From Penium margaritaceum (taxonomy: Eukaryota > Streptophyta > Zygnematophyceae > Desmidiales > Peniaceae): a stretch of DNA of 64,000 bases. The stretch's first letter is position 1. Each line of letters starts with the position of its first letter. Shown here one piece after another: positions 21,111 through 32,861 of this stretch. The notes under the pieces were generated by a model. That model saw only the letters and a program-made list of their open reading frames with translations. It was not told the DNA's origin and made no database searches. The translations under genes were made by a program, and so were the position numbers. Location: positions 49,610-113,609 of the forward strand of contig SZWC01004795.1 of the NCBI GenBank assembly GCA_023375785.1. The letters are read 5' to 3'.

Positions 21111-24100
21111 GGTGCAAGTAGGGCATAAGTAGGGTGCAACTAGGGTGAAACTAGGGTGCAACTAGGGTGAAACTAGGGTGCAACTAGGGTGTAGCTTATG
21201 CCCAACTGAGATAGAACAAGGGTGCAACTAGGGTGCAACTAGGGCACATGTAGGGCGCAATTGGGACACAAGTAGGGCGCAAGAAGGACGCAAGTAGGGC
21301 GCACGTATGGTGCAACTGAGGCGCAACTAGGGTGTAACTAGGTTACAAGTAGGGCGCAAGTAGGGTGAAACTAGGGCGCAACAAGGGTGCAAGTAGGGTG
21401 CAACTAGGGCACAACAAGGGTGCAAGTAGGATGCAACTAGGAGGCAAGTAGGACACAGCCAGGGCGCTAGTAGGGCGCAAGCAGGATGCAAGTAGGGCAC
21501 AACTAAGACGAAACTAGGACTCAACCAAGGCGCAAGGAGGGCACAAGTAGGGCCAAGTAGGGTGCAACTACGGTGCAACCAGGGCGAGACTAAGACACAA
21601 GTAGGGCGTAAGTAGGGCACAAGTAGGGTGCAACTAGGGCGCGAGTGGGGCACAAGTAGGGCGCAATTAGGGTGCAACTAGGGTGCAACTTGGGGTAACT
21701 AGAAGGTAAGTAGAGTGCAAGTAGGGTGCAAGTATGGCACAACTAGGGGGCAAGTAGTGGACAACTAGGCCACAAGTAGGGTGCAAGTAGGGGCGCAACT
21801 GAAGCAAAACTAGAGCGCAACTAGGGCGGAAGTAGGACGGAAGTAGGGCATAACTAGGGCGCAACTAGGGCGTAACTAGGGCGCAACTAGGGCGTAGGAC
21901 AGGCGCTACTAGGGCGCAAGTAGGGCGCACCTAGGGTGCAAGGAGGGTGCACGTAGGGCGAAACTAGGGCACAAGTATGGCGCAATGACGGTGCTACTAA
22001 GGCGAAGCTAGTGCCCAATTCAGGCACAACTAGGGCACAAATAGGGCACAACTAGGGCACAACTTGGACGTAAATAGGACACATCCAGGTCGCAAGTAGG
22101 GCGCAAGTAGGACGCAAGTAGGGCGCAAGTAGGGTGCAACTAGGATGCAACTAAGGCGCAACTAGGGCGCATGTAGGGAGCAATTAGGGCGCAACTAGGG
22201 CCCAATTATGGCACAACTAGGGCACAAGTAGGGCGCATGTAGGGCGCAAATAGGATGCAAGTAGGGCCCAAATAGGGCCCAACTATGGCACAACTAGGGT
22301 GCAAGTAGGGCGCAAGTACGACACAACTAGGGTGCAATAAGGGCTCAACTAGAATGCAACTAGGACGCAACAAGAGCGCAACTAGGGCACGAATAGGGTG
22401 CAAGTAGGGAAAAACTAGGGTGTAGCTAGTGCCCAACTGAGGTGCAAATAGGATGCAACTAGGACGCAACTAGGGCGCAACTAGGGAGGAAGTAGGGCGC
22501 AAGTAGGGCGTAAGATGGGCGCAAATAGGGCGTAAGTAGGGCACAACTAGGGTGTAGCTAGTGCCTAACTTAGGTATAACTAGGGTACAACTAGGGCGCA
22601 ACGAGGGTGCAACTAGGGCGCATTCATGTTGAAACTAGGGCGTAAGTAGGGTGCATGTAGGACGCAAGAAGGGCACCACTAGGGTGCAACTAGGGCAAAG
22701 CTAGTACCCAACTGAGGCACGACTAGGACGCAACTAGTGTGCAACTATGGCACATGAAGGGCACTACTAAGGCGCAAGGACGCAAGTGGGACGTGAGTAG
22801 GACACAAATAGGGCACAACTAGGGCGCAACTAGGGTACAAATAGGGCGCAACTAGGGCACAAGTAGGGCACAAGTAGAGCGCAACTAGGGCAAAAATACA
22901 GCGCAACTGAGGCGTAAGTAGGGCAAAACTAGAGCGCAACTTGGGCGCAAGTAGGGCGCAACTAGGGTGCAAGTATAGAGAAGATAGGCACAAGTAGGGC
23001 GCAAAAAGGGCGCAACTAGTGTCCTACTAGGGCGCAACTAGGGCGCAAGTAGGATGCAAGTAGGGTGCAACTAGGGCGCAATGAGGGCTCAACAAGGGCG
23101 CAACTAGGACGCAAGTAGGGCGCAACTAGGGCACAACTAGGGTGCAACAAGGGTGCAACTAGGGCGCAACTAGGGTGCAAGGAGGGCACAACTAGGGTGT
23201 AGCTTGTGCCCAACTGAGACGCGCACCTTGGGTGCAATTAGGGCGCAACTAGGACGCAAGTAGGGCACAAGTTGGGTGCAAGTAGGATGCAACGAGGGTG
23301 CAAGTAGGATGCAACTAGGGCGTAACGAGGGTGTAACTAAGGCATAGCTTGTGTCCAACTGAGGCACAACCTAGGCGTAAATAGCGCACAACAAGGGTAC
23401 ACCAAGGGCACAACTAGGGTGCAAGTAGGGTGCAGGTAAGGCGCTAGTAGGGTGCAAGCAGGGTGCAAGTAGGACGCAACTAGGCTGCAATTAGGGTGAA
23501 ACTAGGGTGTAGTTGGTGTCCAACTCAGGTGCAACTTGGGTGCAACGAGGACTCAACTGGGGCACAACTAGGGTGCAAGTATGACAGAAGTAGAGTACAA
23601 GTATGGCGCAACTAGGGTGCAACTAGGGCACAATTAGGACACGAGTAGGGTGCAAGTAGGACACAAGTAGGGAACAAGTAGGGTGCAAGTAAGGCGCAAC
23701 TAGGACGCAACTAGGGCACTACTAGGGTGCAAGTAGGGCGCAAGTAGGGTTCAACTAGGGTGCAAGTAGGCGCAACTAGGGTGCAACTAGGGCGCAACTA
23801 GGGTGCAACTAGGATGCAACTAAGGCGCACGTAGGGTGCAAGTAGCGAGCAAGTAGGGCGCAACCAGTGCGTAACTAGGGTGCAACTAGGGCGGAAGTAG
23901 GGTGTACGTAGGGTGCAAGTAGTGCGCAACTAGGGCGCAACTAGGGTACAACAAGGGCACAAATGGGACGCACACAGGGCCAAGCAGGGCACAACAAGGG
24001 CACAACCAGAGCGTAACTAGGACTCAAGTAGGGTGGAAGTAGGGCGTAACTAGGGCACAACTAGGGCGAAACTAGGGCGCAAGTAGGGTGCAAGTAGGGC

Positions 24101-24128
24101 ACAATTAGGGTGTAACTAAGGCGCAACT

Positions 24129-24193
24129 AGCAGCTTGCGGAGCCCACTGCGAGGGATTTTCTGCCTGGACCATCTTAAAAACCAAAAAAAAAA
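24129..24193 (+). repeat. short A-tailed non-array insert
   Basis: About 65 bp of sequence unrelated to the 11-bp unit lies in the array and ends in an A-rich tail. Array sequence resumes at once with GGCGCAACCAGGG. The A tail suggests a tiny retroposed fragment or a SINE 3' end, but the insert is too short to classify. Flanking target duplications cannot be told from array units. Confidence 0.6.
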
Positions 24194-25605
24194 TGGCGCA
24201 ACCAGGGTGTAACTAGGGCTCAACTACGGCGTAGGTAGTCCTTAAGTGAGGCACAACTAGGGTACACCTGGGACGCAAATAGGGTACAAGTAGGATGCAA
24301 GTTGGACGTAACTAGGGAGCAACTAGGGTGCAACTAGGACGTAGGTAATGCCCAACTGAGGTGTAACTAGGACGCAAATAGGGCACAACCAGGGCACATG
24401 TAGGGCGCAACTAGGACACAAGTAGGGCGCAAGTAGGGCATAAGTAGGGCGCAAGCCGGATGCAACTAGGGCACAACAAGGGCGTAACTAGGGCGCACGT
24501 AGGGCACAAGTAGGGTGTAACTAGGGTAGAACAAGGGCGTTTATAGGATGCAACTAGGGTGCAACTAGGGCGCGTCTAGGACACTAGTAGGGTACAAGTA
24601 GGGTGCAACTAGGGTGCAAGTAGGGCACAACTAGTGTACTAGTAGGGCACAACTAGGGCGCAAGTAGGGCTCAACTAGGGCACAACTAGAAATCATCTAG
24701 GGTGCAAGTAGGACTCAAGTAGGGCCAAGTAGGAAACAACTAGGGTGCAACCAGAACACAACTAGGGTGCAAGTAGGGCACAACTAGGGAACAACTAGGG
24801 TGGAACTAGGGCGTAAGTAGGGCGCAAGTAGGACGCAAGTAGGGTGCAACTAGGGCGCAACTAGGGCGCAACTAGGGTGCAAGTAGGGCGCAAGTAGGAC
24901 ACAAGTATGGCACAACTAGGGGGCAACTAGGGCGCAACGTGGACGCAAGTAGGGTGCAAGTAGGGCGCAACAAAGGCACAATTAGGGCGCAAGTAGGGCG
25001 CAAGTAGGATGCAAGTAGGGCCTAACTATGGAGAATCTAGGGTGTAACTAGGGTGCAACTAGGATGTAGCTAGTGTCCAATTGAGGCGTAACTAGAGCGC
25101 AACTAGGGTGCAGGGCGGGCGCATGTAGGGCGCAACTAGGGCGGAAGTAGGGCGCAAGTAGGATGCAACTAGGGCACAACTATGGTGCCACGAGTGCGCT
25201 ACTAAGGCGTAGCTAGTGCCCGAATCAGGTGCAACTAGGGTACAAATAGGACACAATACGGCGCAACTAGGAGGCAACTAGGGCACAAGTAGGGCGCAAG
25301 TAGGGTGCAAGTAGGGCACAACTAGGATGCAACTAGGGCGCAACTAGGGCGCATGTAGGGCGCAAGTAGGGTACAAGTAGGGTGCAACTAGGGCAACGAG
25401 AGAACAACTAGAGTGCAAGTATGGCAAAAGTAGGGTGCAAGTAGGGCACAACTAGGGCCCAAGTATGGCGCAACTAAGGCGTCAGTAGGGCGCAAATAGG
25501 ACGAAACTAGGGCACAACAAGGGGGCAACTAGGACGCAATTAGGGCACAACAAGGGCACAAATAGGGTGCAACCAGCGCACAACTAGGGTGCAACTAGGG
25601 TGAAG

Positions 25606-25668
25606 CTTGTGCCCAACTGAGGCACAAAGAGACTAGTGTGCTCTCTTTGTGCCTCAGTTGGGCACAAG
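25606..25668. repeat. perfect 27-bp palindrome with 9-base loop in the minisatellite
   Basis: The arms at 25606-25632 and 25642-25668 are exact reverse complements built from the higher-order marker (TTGTGCCCAACTGAGG), with loop CTAGTGTGC. For about 45 bp after it the array runs in the opposite orientation (CATCCTAGTTG) before reverting. It is the only orientation switch I found in the array. Confidence 0.95.
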
Positions 25669-28583
25669 TCGTACCCTAGCTGCATCCTAGTTGCATCCTA
25701 GTCGTGTCCTAGGGCGCAACTAGGGCGCATGAAGGGCACAAGTAGGGTGCAAGTAGGGCGCAAGAAGGGCGCATGTAGGGCGCAAGTAGGGCGCAAGTAG
25801 GACGTAACTAGGGTGTAGCTAGTGCCCAACTGAGGTGCAACTAGGGTGCAACTAGGGCACAACAATGGCACAACTAGGGGGCAACTAGGGTAGAACTAGG
25901 GCGCAAGTAGGGCACAATTAGGACACAAGCAGGGCGCAACTAGGGCGTATTTAGGGCGCAACTAGAGGGTAGCCAGTGCCCAACTAAAGCGCAACTAGGG
26001 CACAACTAGGGTGCAACTAGGGCACAACTATGGCGCATGTAGGGCAATACTAATGCGCAAGTAGGGCGCAAGTAGGGCGCAACTAGGGCGTAACTAGGAC
26101 ACAAGTAGGACACAAGTAGGGCACAACAAGGGTGTAACTAGGGTGTAACTAGGGCGCAACTAGGGGGCAAGTAGGAAGAAATTAGGATGCAACTAGGTCG
26201 CAACTAGGATGCAATTAGGACGCATGTAGGGCACAAACAGGCGCAAGTAGGGTACAACTAGGGTGCAACTAGTGCACAACTAGGGCGCAACTAGGGCGCA
26301 AGTAGGACGCAACTAGGGCGCAACTAGGGCATACTTAAAGCTCAACTAGGGCGCAAGTAGGGTGCAACTAGGGTATAGCTAGGGAGCGACTAGGGTGCAC
26401 GTAGGGCAAAACTAGGGTGTAGCTAGTGCTCGACTGAGGCGCACCTAGGGTGCAACTAGGGCACAAGTATGGTGCAAGTAGGGCGCAAAGAGGGTGTAAC
26501 TAGGGCACAATGAGGGCACATCAAGGGTGAGGCTAGTGCTCATCTGAGGCACAACTTGGGCACAACTAGGGTGCAACTAGGTTGCAACAAGGACGTAACT
26601 AACGTGCAACTAGGATGTAAGTAAGGCGCAAGTAGGGCTCAAGTAGGGCGTAACTAGGGCACAAGTAGGGCGCAACTAGGGAGTAACTAGGGTACAACTA
26701 AGGTGTAGCTAGTGTCCAACTCAGGTGCAACTAGGGCACAACGTGGGCGCAACTAGGGCACAACTAGGGCGCAAGTATGACACAATTATGGTGCAAGTAT
26801 GGCACAACTAGGGTGCAACTAGGGTGCAGGTAAGAACGAGTAGGGTGCAAGTAGGACTCATGTAGTGCGCAAACAGAGTGCAACTAAGGCACAACTAGGG
26901 CGCAACTAGGGTGCAAGTAGTACTCAAGTAGGGTGCAACTAGGGTGCAAGTAGGCGCAACTAGGGCGCAACTAGGACACGACTAGGATGCAACTAGGATG
27001 CAGCTAGGGTACGAGTAGGATGCAAGTAGGACGCAACTAGTGCGCAAGTAGGGCACAACTAGGACGCAAGTAGGGTGCAAGTAGGGTGAAATTAGGGCGC
27101 AACTAGGGCGCAACTCGGGCGCAACTAGGGTGCTAGTAGGACGCAAGTAGGGTCATGTAGGGCATAACTAGGGCGCAACTAGGAAGTAACTAGGACGCAA
27201 CTAAGGTGGAAATAGGGCGCAACTAGGGCGCAACTATGGCGCAACTAGGGTGCAAGTAGGGCGCAAGTAGGGTGTAGCTAGGGTGCAACAAGGGCACAAC
27301 TAGCGCACAACTAGGGAACATCTAGGGTACAGCTAGTGCCCAAGTGAGATGTAACTAGTGCACAACTAGGGCAGAACTGGGGTGGAAGTATGGCGCAACT
27401 AGGACGCAAGAAGGGTGCAAGTAGGGCGCGACTAGGGTGCAACTAAGGCGCAACTAGGACGCAAGTAGGGTGTAGCTAGTGCATAACTGAGGCGTAACTA
27501 GGGTGCAACAAGGGCGCAAGTAGGATGCAACTATGGTGCAAGTAGGGCACAACTAGGGTACAAATAGGGTGGAACTAGGGCGGAGCTATGACACAACGAG
27601 GGCACAACTAGGGCATAACAAGGGGGTAGCCAGTGCCCAACAAATGCGCAACCAGGACGCAACTAGGATGCAACTAAGGCACAACTAGGGCACAAAAAGG
27701 GTGCAACTAGGGTGCAAGTAGGGCGCAAATAGGGGACAAGTAGGCTGCAACTAGCGTGCAACTAGGGCGTAACTAGGGCGCAACTAGGGTACAACTAGGG
27801 TACAACTAGGGTGTAGGTAGTGCCCAACTGATGCGCAACTAGGGCACATCTAAGGCACAAGCAGGGCGTAACTAGGGCGCAAATAGGGTGTAACTATAGC
27901 GCAAGTAAGGCGCAACTAGGGCCCAAGTAGGGCACAAGTAAGACGCAACTGGGTCGCATCTAGGGCGCAACTTGGGCGCAAGTAGGATGTAAGTAGGGGG
28001 CAAGTAGGGTGCAACTAGGGCGCAACTAGGACACACCTAGGTTGGAAGTAGGGCACAAGTAGGATGCAAGTAGGACGCAACTAGGGTGCAACTAAGGCGC
28101 AACTTGGACGCAAGTAGGGCGCAAGTAGGCTGCAAATAGGGTGCAACTAGCACACAATTAGTGCACAAGTAGGGTGCATGTAGTTCGCAACTAGGGCACT
28201 ACTAAGGCACAACTATGGCGCAAGTAGGGCGTAGTTAGTGCCTCATTTACGCAAAACTAGGAAAGAACTAGGGCAAAGTATGGTGCAACTAGGTTGCAAG
28301 TAGGGCGCAACTAGGGCGCAAATAGGGCACAAGTGGGAAGAAACTAGGGTGCATCTAGAGCGTAGTTAGTGCCCATTTAAGGCACAACTAGGGCACAACT
28401 AGGGTGCAACTAGGGCGCAAGTATGGCATAGATAGGGTGTAAGTAGGGCGTAACTAGGGCGCAACTAGGGCCCAACTAGGGCACAACTAGGGCGCAAGTA
28501 GGGCACAAAGAAGGGCGCAACTAGGGTGCACATAGGGCGCAAATAGCGCGCAAGTAGGCTGCAAGTAGGGCAGAAGTAGGGTG

Positions 28584-29048
28584 TGTCGGAATATGAATGT
28601 GATCGAGTATCCAAGGATGGTGGAGACACTGCATCAAAGGTACCTGCACCAAGCGTACCAGACTTCTGACCCTTGCAAGAGAAGTTGATCCCTTGCCCTC
28701 CTTCAGCCCCTATGATGGATGGGGACAAACACAAGAATGGAATGATCAGGTTTACGAGCTCCTTTTCCCAGAGTTTTTCTTGCACTTCGGTGTAACAGAA
28801 TGTCTCCTTGGCAATCCACTCTACCTTGGGCCACTTGAGGAGAGAGTCTGTTCCTATACTAAAGTAAATAAGCAAGTGCACAGAGAACTTAAGACATTAC
28901 TGCACATGGACTACCATGACGTGGTTGATGCATACCCGGATTATCTGGGAGAAATGCGGTCGCACTTCCTCTTCTCTCGGGGCATAGGACGCTCCATTAC
29001 TGTGAAGCGCACCTATTCACATAGATGATCTGTCAAATTCAAGGGGGG
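28584..29048 (+). repeat. composite 5' terminal segment of element G
   Basis: TGTCGGAATATG, the LTR start, runs for about 30 bp straight into a copy of the element's 3' ORF end (28744-29028) and its polypurine tract CAAGGGGGG, followed by the full LTR. The same join, with the same extra bases before the ORF end, is found at 34240-34709. It is therefore an inherited structure and not a local accident. Confidence 0.8.
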
Positions 29049-29694
29049 TGTCAGAATATGAATATGACAGAGTACCCACTCCCCTTGGATAAATCCCCAA
29101 GAATTCTTAATAATGGTTCAGATCGTGGACCGAGCCACCTTGGCCAACGGTCCTCCGGTCACACGACCGTTATGGGCTATGGTAACGTCATCCCCTAATA
29201 AAGTGACATCTGTCACCCGTGCCTGGCTAGCGGAAAGAAGTCGTTGCCTAGTGCTTTTGTCCTGTTTTGCCTGTATATTCGGAGGATGTTCATTCCCTTG
29301 AGTTTAACCTAGAACAGTTATTCCCATTGTGTTTTCTTTTGGTTCAGCAACTTAACCGCCGTGTCTCTGCTCTGCTTGCCCATAGCTCATCCTTTTGCGT
29401 CATGCAATCTAAGCCCTCCCTCTCGCTGCTCCTCGCTTCGACGTCCTTGCTCCTTTTTTCAGTTCATCCTCTTCATCACTTCTGCACTGCCGTCTAGGGC
29501 ATTCTCTTATTGAACTCCAGTCTACCTCCACCTCGTGTGTTGGTTTTTGCAACCTCTCTTGTTCTCTTTTTCTGACGAACTCTCACACCTCTTTGCAGCT
29601 CTGCTTCCATCCGCTTTCCTCAGAGGATCTGCGCAAACCACCGTTCTTGCATGCTTTTCCCATCCCTGTCTGAGATCACTACATTCTTTTGACA
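29049..29694 (+). repeat. 5' LTR of element G
   Basis: 646 bp, TGTCAGAATATG...TTTTGACA, the same length as the 3' LTR. It is followed directly by the primer site TGGTATCAGAGCA at 29695-29707. Its U3 contains GGCCAACGGTCCTCCGGTCA, shared by all three G LTRs. Confidence 0.9.
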
Positions 29695-29707
29695 TGGTAT
29701 CAGAGCA

Positions 29708-31560
29708 TCCGGAAACATTGCCTGCTTCCTCCTAACCAAGTCATCACCTCTCTGTCACAAACTTTGCCTTCTTCTGTCAGCTTTTTCTCTGCCACCATCT
29801 GCCGCCCCTCTTGCCATCTACACCATTGGCGCGCACTCCGCGTCGCCTCCTCCACTGCGACGTCCATCAAGGAGCAACAGGTCTCTCTGCGCCTCTCCAT
29901 CTGCACGCGATGAGTTTTGCTCTTTGATCTTCATCGCTCATGCTCGCCTGCGCCCCGTTTGCTTCAACCGCAGCTGATATCAGCAGCATCGTCTTGTCGC
30001 TCTTCAAGGCTTCTGTGGTGTTCTACACTAAGACATAGCCCTGTGTTCAAGCTCATGCCCGTCGCAACGTCCAGGGCCTCTCCGCTGCCGCCAGATGAAA
30101 GCAGTTCTTGAGCCGCCCGCCACCGCCATCTTTGTCAAAGCTTCCTTTCGCTTCCGCTCCCTTTTGCTGTCAACCTGTACTACCTTCTACTAACTACCGT
30201 TTTGCACATTCAGCATGCCTACTTCCTCCCCTGCCCCTCTCGAAAACTCCAGTGATCTTGTGACACGATCACCTCTCCACCGTGACCTCCACCTGCCATA
30301 GCGCGTTCTCCTTCCTTCTCTCCTCCTACCTTCGTAACTGTCCTTTTTTGCTCCATCAGCCTCATCAGCAACATCATCATCTTTTGCTATCTTCTCCTTC
30401 AACGCGCATCATCCCTTTGAGCCACCTTCTTGCACCGCCCTTCCTCGTCCTCAGTAGTAGCAAAATGCCGTTTACTGTCGGGACATTGGACACCACCAGT
30501 CTTCCTGCTCGTCAGTCTCGAGCCATCTGCGGAACAAGCCGTCACTCTCCTGAAATCCGTGGGCATCTCTGTTTCTCTTGGACCACTCCTGCTGCAGCAG
30601 ACTCCCTCTCGCTTTCAGGATATCAGACACCACCAGTCTTCTTGCCCGTCGGTCTCGGGCCAACTGGGGGTACAAAACGTCACTCTCATGACATCAGAGC
30701 ATCTTTCTGTTGCACTAGCCCCAGCTCCACCATTCTTCTCTTTCTTCATCCACCGTAAATCTGCCTCATCGACTTCAGCTTCCCCTTCATCTTCCTCCTC
30801 TGCTTCATCATCATCATCCTCAGAATCCTTGTCGTCTTGGTCATCTTCCTCCTTTAGCATTCAGCAGCACATGTGGTTTTGCCCCTGCGCCCAGTTCATC
30901 CGCAATCTGCTGCAATCTGTCATCATCGTCACCCTCTCTTTTTTGGCACAAGGATCTTCCCGGTCGCATCGGCATTATTGCAACGGCCTGCGTCCAAGCC
31001 CAATCTTCTGCAGTGCACGTGGGTTTTCCCCTGCGCCCAGTTCTCATCAGCAGCTATCTGCCTCCGCCTCATTATCAGCAATCTTTAGCATCTGTGGCAA
31101 GCACAAGGACCTGCACGTACCAAGCTGCCAATCTCGTAGCGGTCTGCACCCACCCCGGCAGCAGATTTCTTGCGGCGCGTCGGCTCTTGCCTTCCCCTTG
31201 TTGCATCTCTATTCCTCTACATCTTGCAGCACACGTGGTTTCTCCCTTGCGCCCAGGCCATCATCATTCAGCCGCCCCTCCATCATCATCATCGTCCGCT
31301 GGGCACGAGGATCCGCCTGGTCAAACCGGCAGTCTCGCAGACATCTACGTCCAAGCCAATTCCTTCATCAGTGCACGCGGCTCGTCCCTGCACCAATCAT
31401 CCTTTGTATCATTAGGCTTGCTTCCTTCTTCTCTCATCCTTCATCAGCTCCACCCAGCATCTTCCTCTCCACATCCTTCCTCTTGTTCTCCCCTTCCACA
31501 ATGGTCCCTACATCTCACCCTACTCATGGACTTACTAGTTGCTACCCTCCCACTCGGAAT
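29708..31560 (+). other. Ser/Pro-rich internal region of element G with degenerate repeats
   Basis: This is a pyrimidine-rich leader and internal region. A block around GACACCACCAGTCTTC occurs twice (about 30489 and 30626). A block around CACGTGG...CCCCTGCGCCCAG occurs three times (about 30868, 31017 and 31228). Spacings are about 140-215 bp. Frames of 150-380 codons (for example 30430-31569) are open because stop codons are rare in this composition. No gag motif or zinc knuckle is visible. Confidence 0.6.
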
Positions 31561-31910
31561 TCTAGCTGAATATGGAGCCATTGTGAATAGGACAGCTAAC
31601 ACCCTCGCACGGGCTATTGGATGGGAAGTGAGTGACCAGTGCTTCATTAGTATACTCCGTGGAGCAGTCAAACACAACCTTGACAATGGAAGTTGTGTTT
31701 CTGATGACCTGCAGCAGACCACTCTCACGGGGGTCTGCAACCAACAACAACCACTTGTGTATCCCTCCTACCATCATCACTTCAGAACAGCCCGTACAGC
31801 TCCGATGCTCTGGCATCGCATCCTTCAACAAGGATGGTGGAGACACTGGATCAAAGGCACCTGCACCAATCCTACCAGACTTCCGACCCTTGCAGGAGAA
31901 GTTGATCCCT

Positions 31911-32195
31911 GATCAGGTCTACAAGTTCCTCTTCCTAGAGTTTCTCCTGTACTTTGGTGTAATTGACCATCTCCTTGGCGATCCACTCTACCTTGGGCCA
32001 CCAGAGGAGAGAGTCTGTTCCTATACTCAATTAAGTCAGCAAGTGCACAGAGAACTCAAGACAGTACTACACAAGGAATACCATGACCTCATTGATGCAT
32101 ACCCGGATGATCAGGGAGACATTTGGTCGCAATTCCTCTCCCCTCGGGGCATAGGATGCTCCATTACTGTGGAGTGCATCTATTCACACAGATGA
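31911..32195 (+). CDS. short ORF end conserved in element G (unknown function)
   Basis: The 94-codon segment beginning DQVYKFLFLEF contains LGDPLYLGPPEERVCSYTQL and EYHDLIDAYPDD and ends SHR just before the polypurine tract. Its frame is open from about 31632. Two other copies, at 28744-29028 and 34405-34689, have exactly the same length (285 bp) with no insertions or deletions, though about 30% of residues differ by eye. I do not recognise the family. The position matches where captured or env-position ORFs sit in LTR elements, but no signal peptide or membrane segment is seen. Part of a fossil element. Confidence 0.5.
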   Translation, partial: DQVYKFLFLEFLLYFGVIDHLLGDPLYLGPPEERVCSYTQLSQQVHRELKTVLHKEYHDLIDAYPDDQGDIWSQFLSPRGIGCSITVECIYSHR

Positions 32196-32215
32196 TCTGT
32201 CAGATTCAAGGGGGG

Positions 32216-32861
32216 AGTCAGAATATGGATCTGATAGAGTACCCACTCCCCTCGGATAAATCCCTGAGAGTTCTCGACAATGGTTTAGGTCCTGGACTGA
32301 GCCACCTTGGCCAACGGTCCTCCGGTCACACGACTGTTCTGGGCTATGGTAACGTCATCCCCTGATGAAGTGACATCTGTCACCCGCGTCCGGCTAGCGA
32401 AAACAAGCTGTTGCTTATTGCTTTCGTCCTATTCTACCTGTACATACCAATGATGCTCATTCCCTCAAGTTTAACCAAAAGCACTTGTTTCCACTCCGCT
32501 CACCTTTGGTTCTGTGACTTGGCCACCGTGTCTCTGCTCTGCTCTCCCATCTTTCATCCTTTTGCGTCATCGAATCTAAGTACTCGCTCTCACTCATCCT
32601 CACTCCGTTGTCCTCGCTCCTTTGATTACTTTGTCCTGCTCATCACTTCTCCACTGTCGCCTCCGGCATTCTCTCATCAAACTCCACTTTACCTCCACTC
32701 TTTGTGTTGGTTCCTACAACCTCTCTTGTTCTCGCTTTCCAACTAACTCGGACACATCTTTGGAGCTCTGCTTCCTTCCAATTTTCTCAGAGGAACTGCG
32801 CACATCACCGCTTTTGCATGCTTATGCTATCAGTGTCTTTGCTCACTGCATTCTTCTGACA
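32216..32861 (+). repeat. 3' LTR of element G
   Basis: 646 bp following the purine tract CAAGGGGGG and ending TTCTGACA. Array sequence GGGTGCAACTAGG resumes immediately. The copy of GGGTG on each side is in the same phase of the 11-bp unit, which supports a true 5-bp duplication. Confidence 0.9.

Larger units (their letters stand above)
21111..28583. repeat. 11-bp minisatellite array, about 7.5 kb
   Basis: The array is tandem copies of an 11-bp unit with consensus AGGGYGCAAST (AGGGCGCAACT and AGGGTGCAAGT are the commonest forms), on the order of 650-700 copies by length. Single-base variants and occasional slips are frequent. A divergent marker, GTGTAGCTAGTGCCCAACTGAGG, recurs irregularly at intervals of about 120-800 bp (for example 22421, 22553, 25813, 26417, 28231), suggesting imperfect higher-order units. 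The plus strand is G-rich with a GGG run each unit. Minus-strand open frames (11-residue LRPSCALVAPY-like repeats) follow from the unit and are not genes. Confidence 0.97.
28584..32861 (+). mobile_element. non-autonomous LTR element G (LARD/TR-GAG-like), inserted in the minisatellite
   Basis: This is a 4278-bp insertion flanked by GGGTG at 28579-28583 and 32862-32866. It has two 646-bp LTRs (29049-29694 and 32216-32861), a Met-type primer site (29695) and a polypurine tract before each LTR. The internal region holds no recognisable protease, integrase, RT or RNase H. It does have a Ser/Pro-rich repetitive part and a short ORF abutting the 3' tract. Left of the first LTR is an extra segment (28584-29048): 29-36 bp of LTR start joined to a second copy of the ORF end. 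It must have moved using another element's enzymes. Confidence 0.85.

Noticed and set aside
21327-25277. Minus-strand frames of 60-116 codons with 11-residue LRPSCALVAPY-like repeats
   Set aside because: They are a direct consequence of the 11-bp unit: three units make 33 bp, so any stop-free stretch gives an 11-residue repeat. No start context, no composition change, and the same peptide appears in every register.
21111-28583. CRISPR array or telomeric repeat
   Set aside because: There are no unique spacers between repeats, and the unit is 11 bp, not (TTTAGGG)n, although it contains TAGGG.
30430-31569. 379-codon Ser-rich frame as G gag
   Set aside because: Composition-driven; no gag core or zinc knuckle, and internal repeats fall in different registers.
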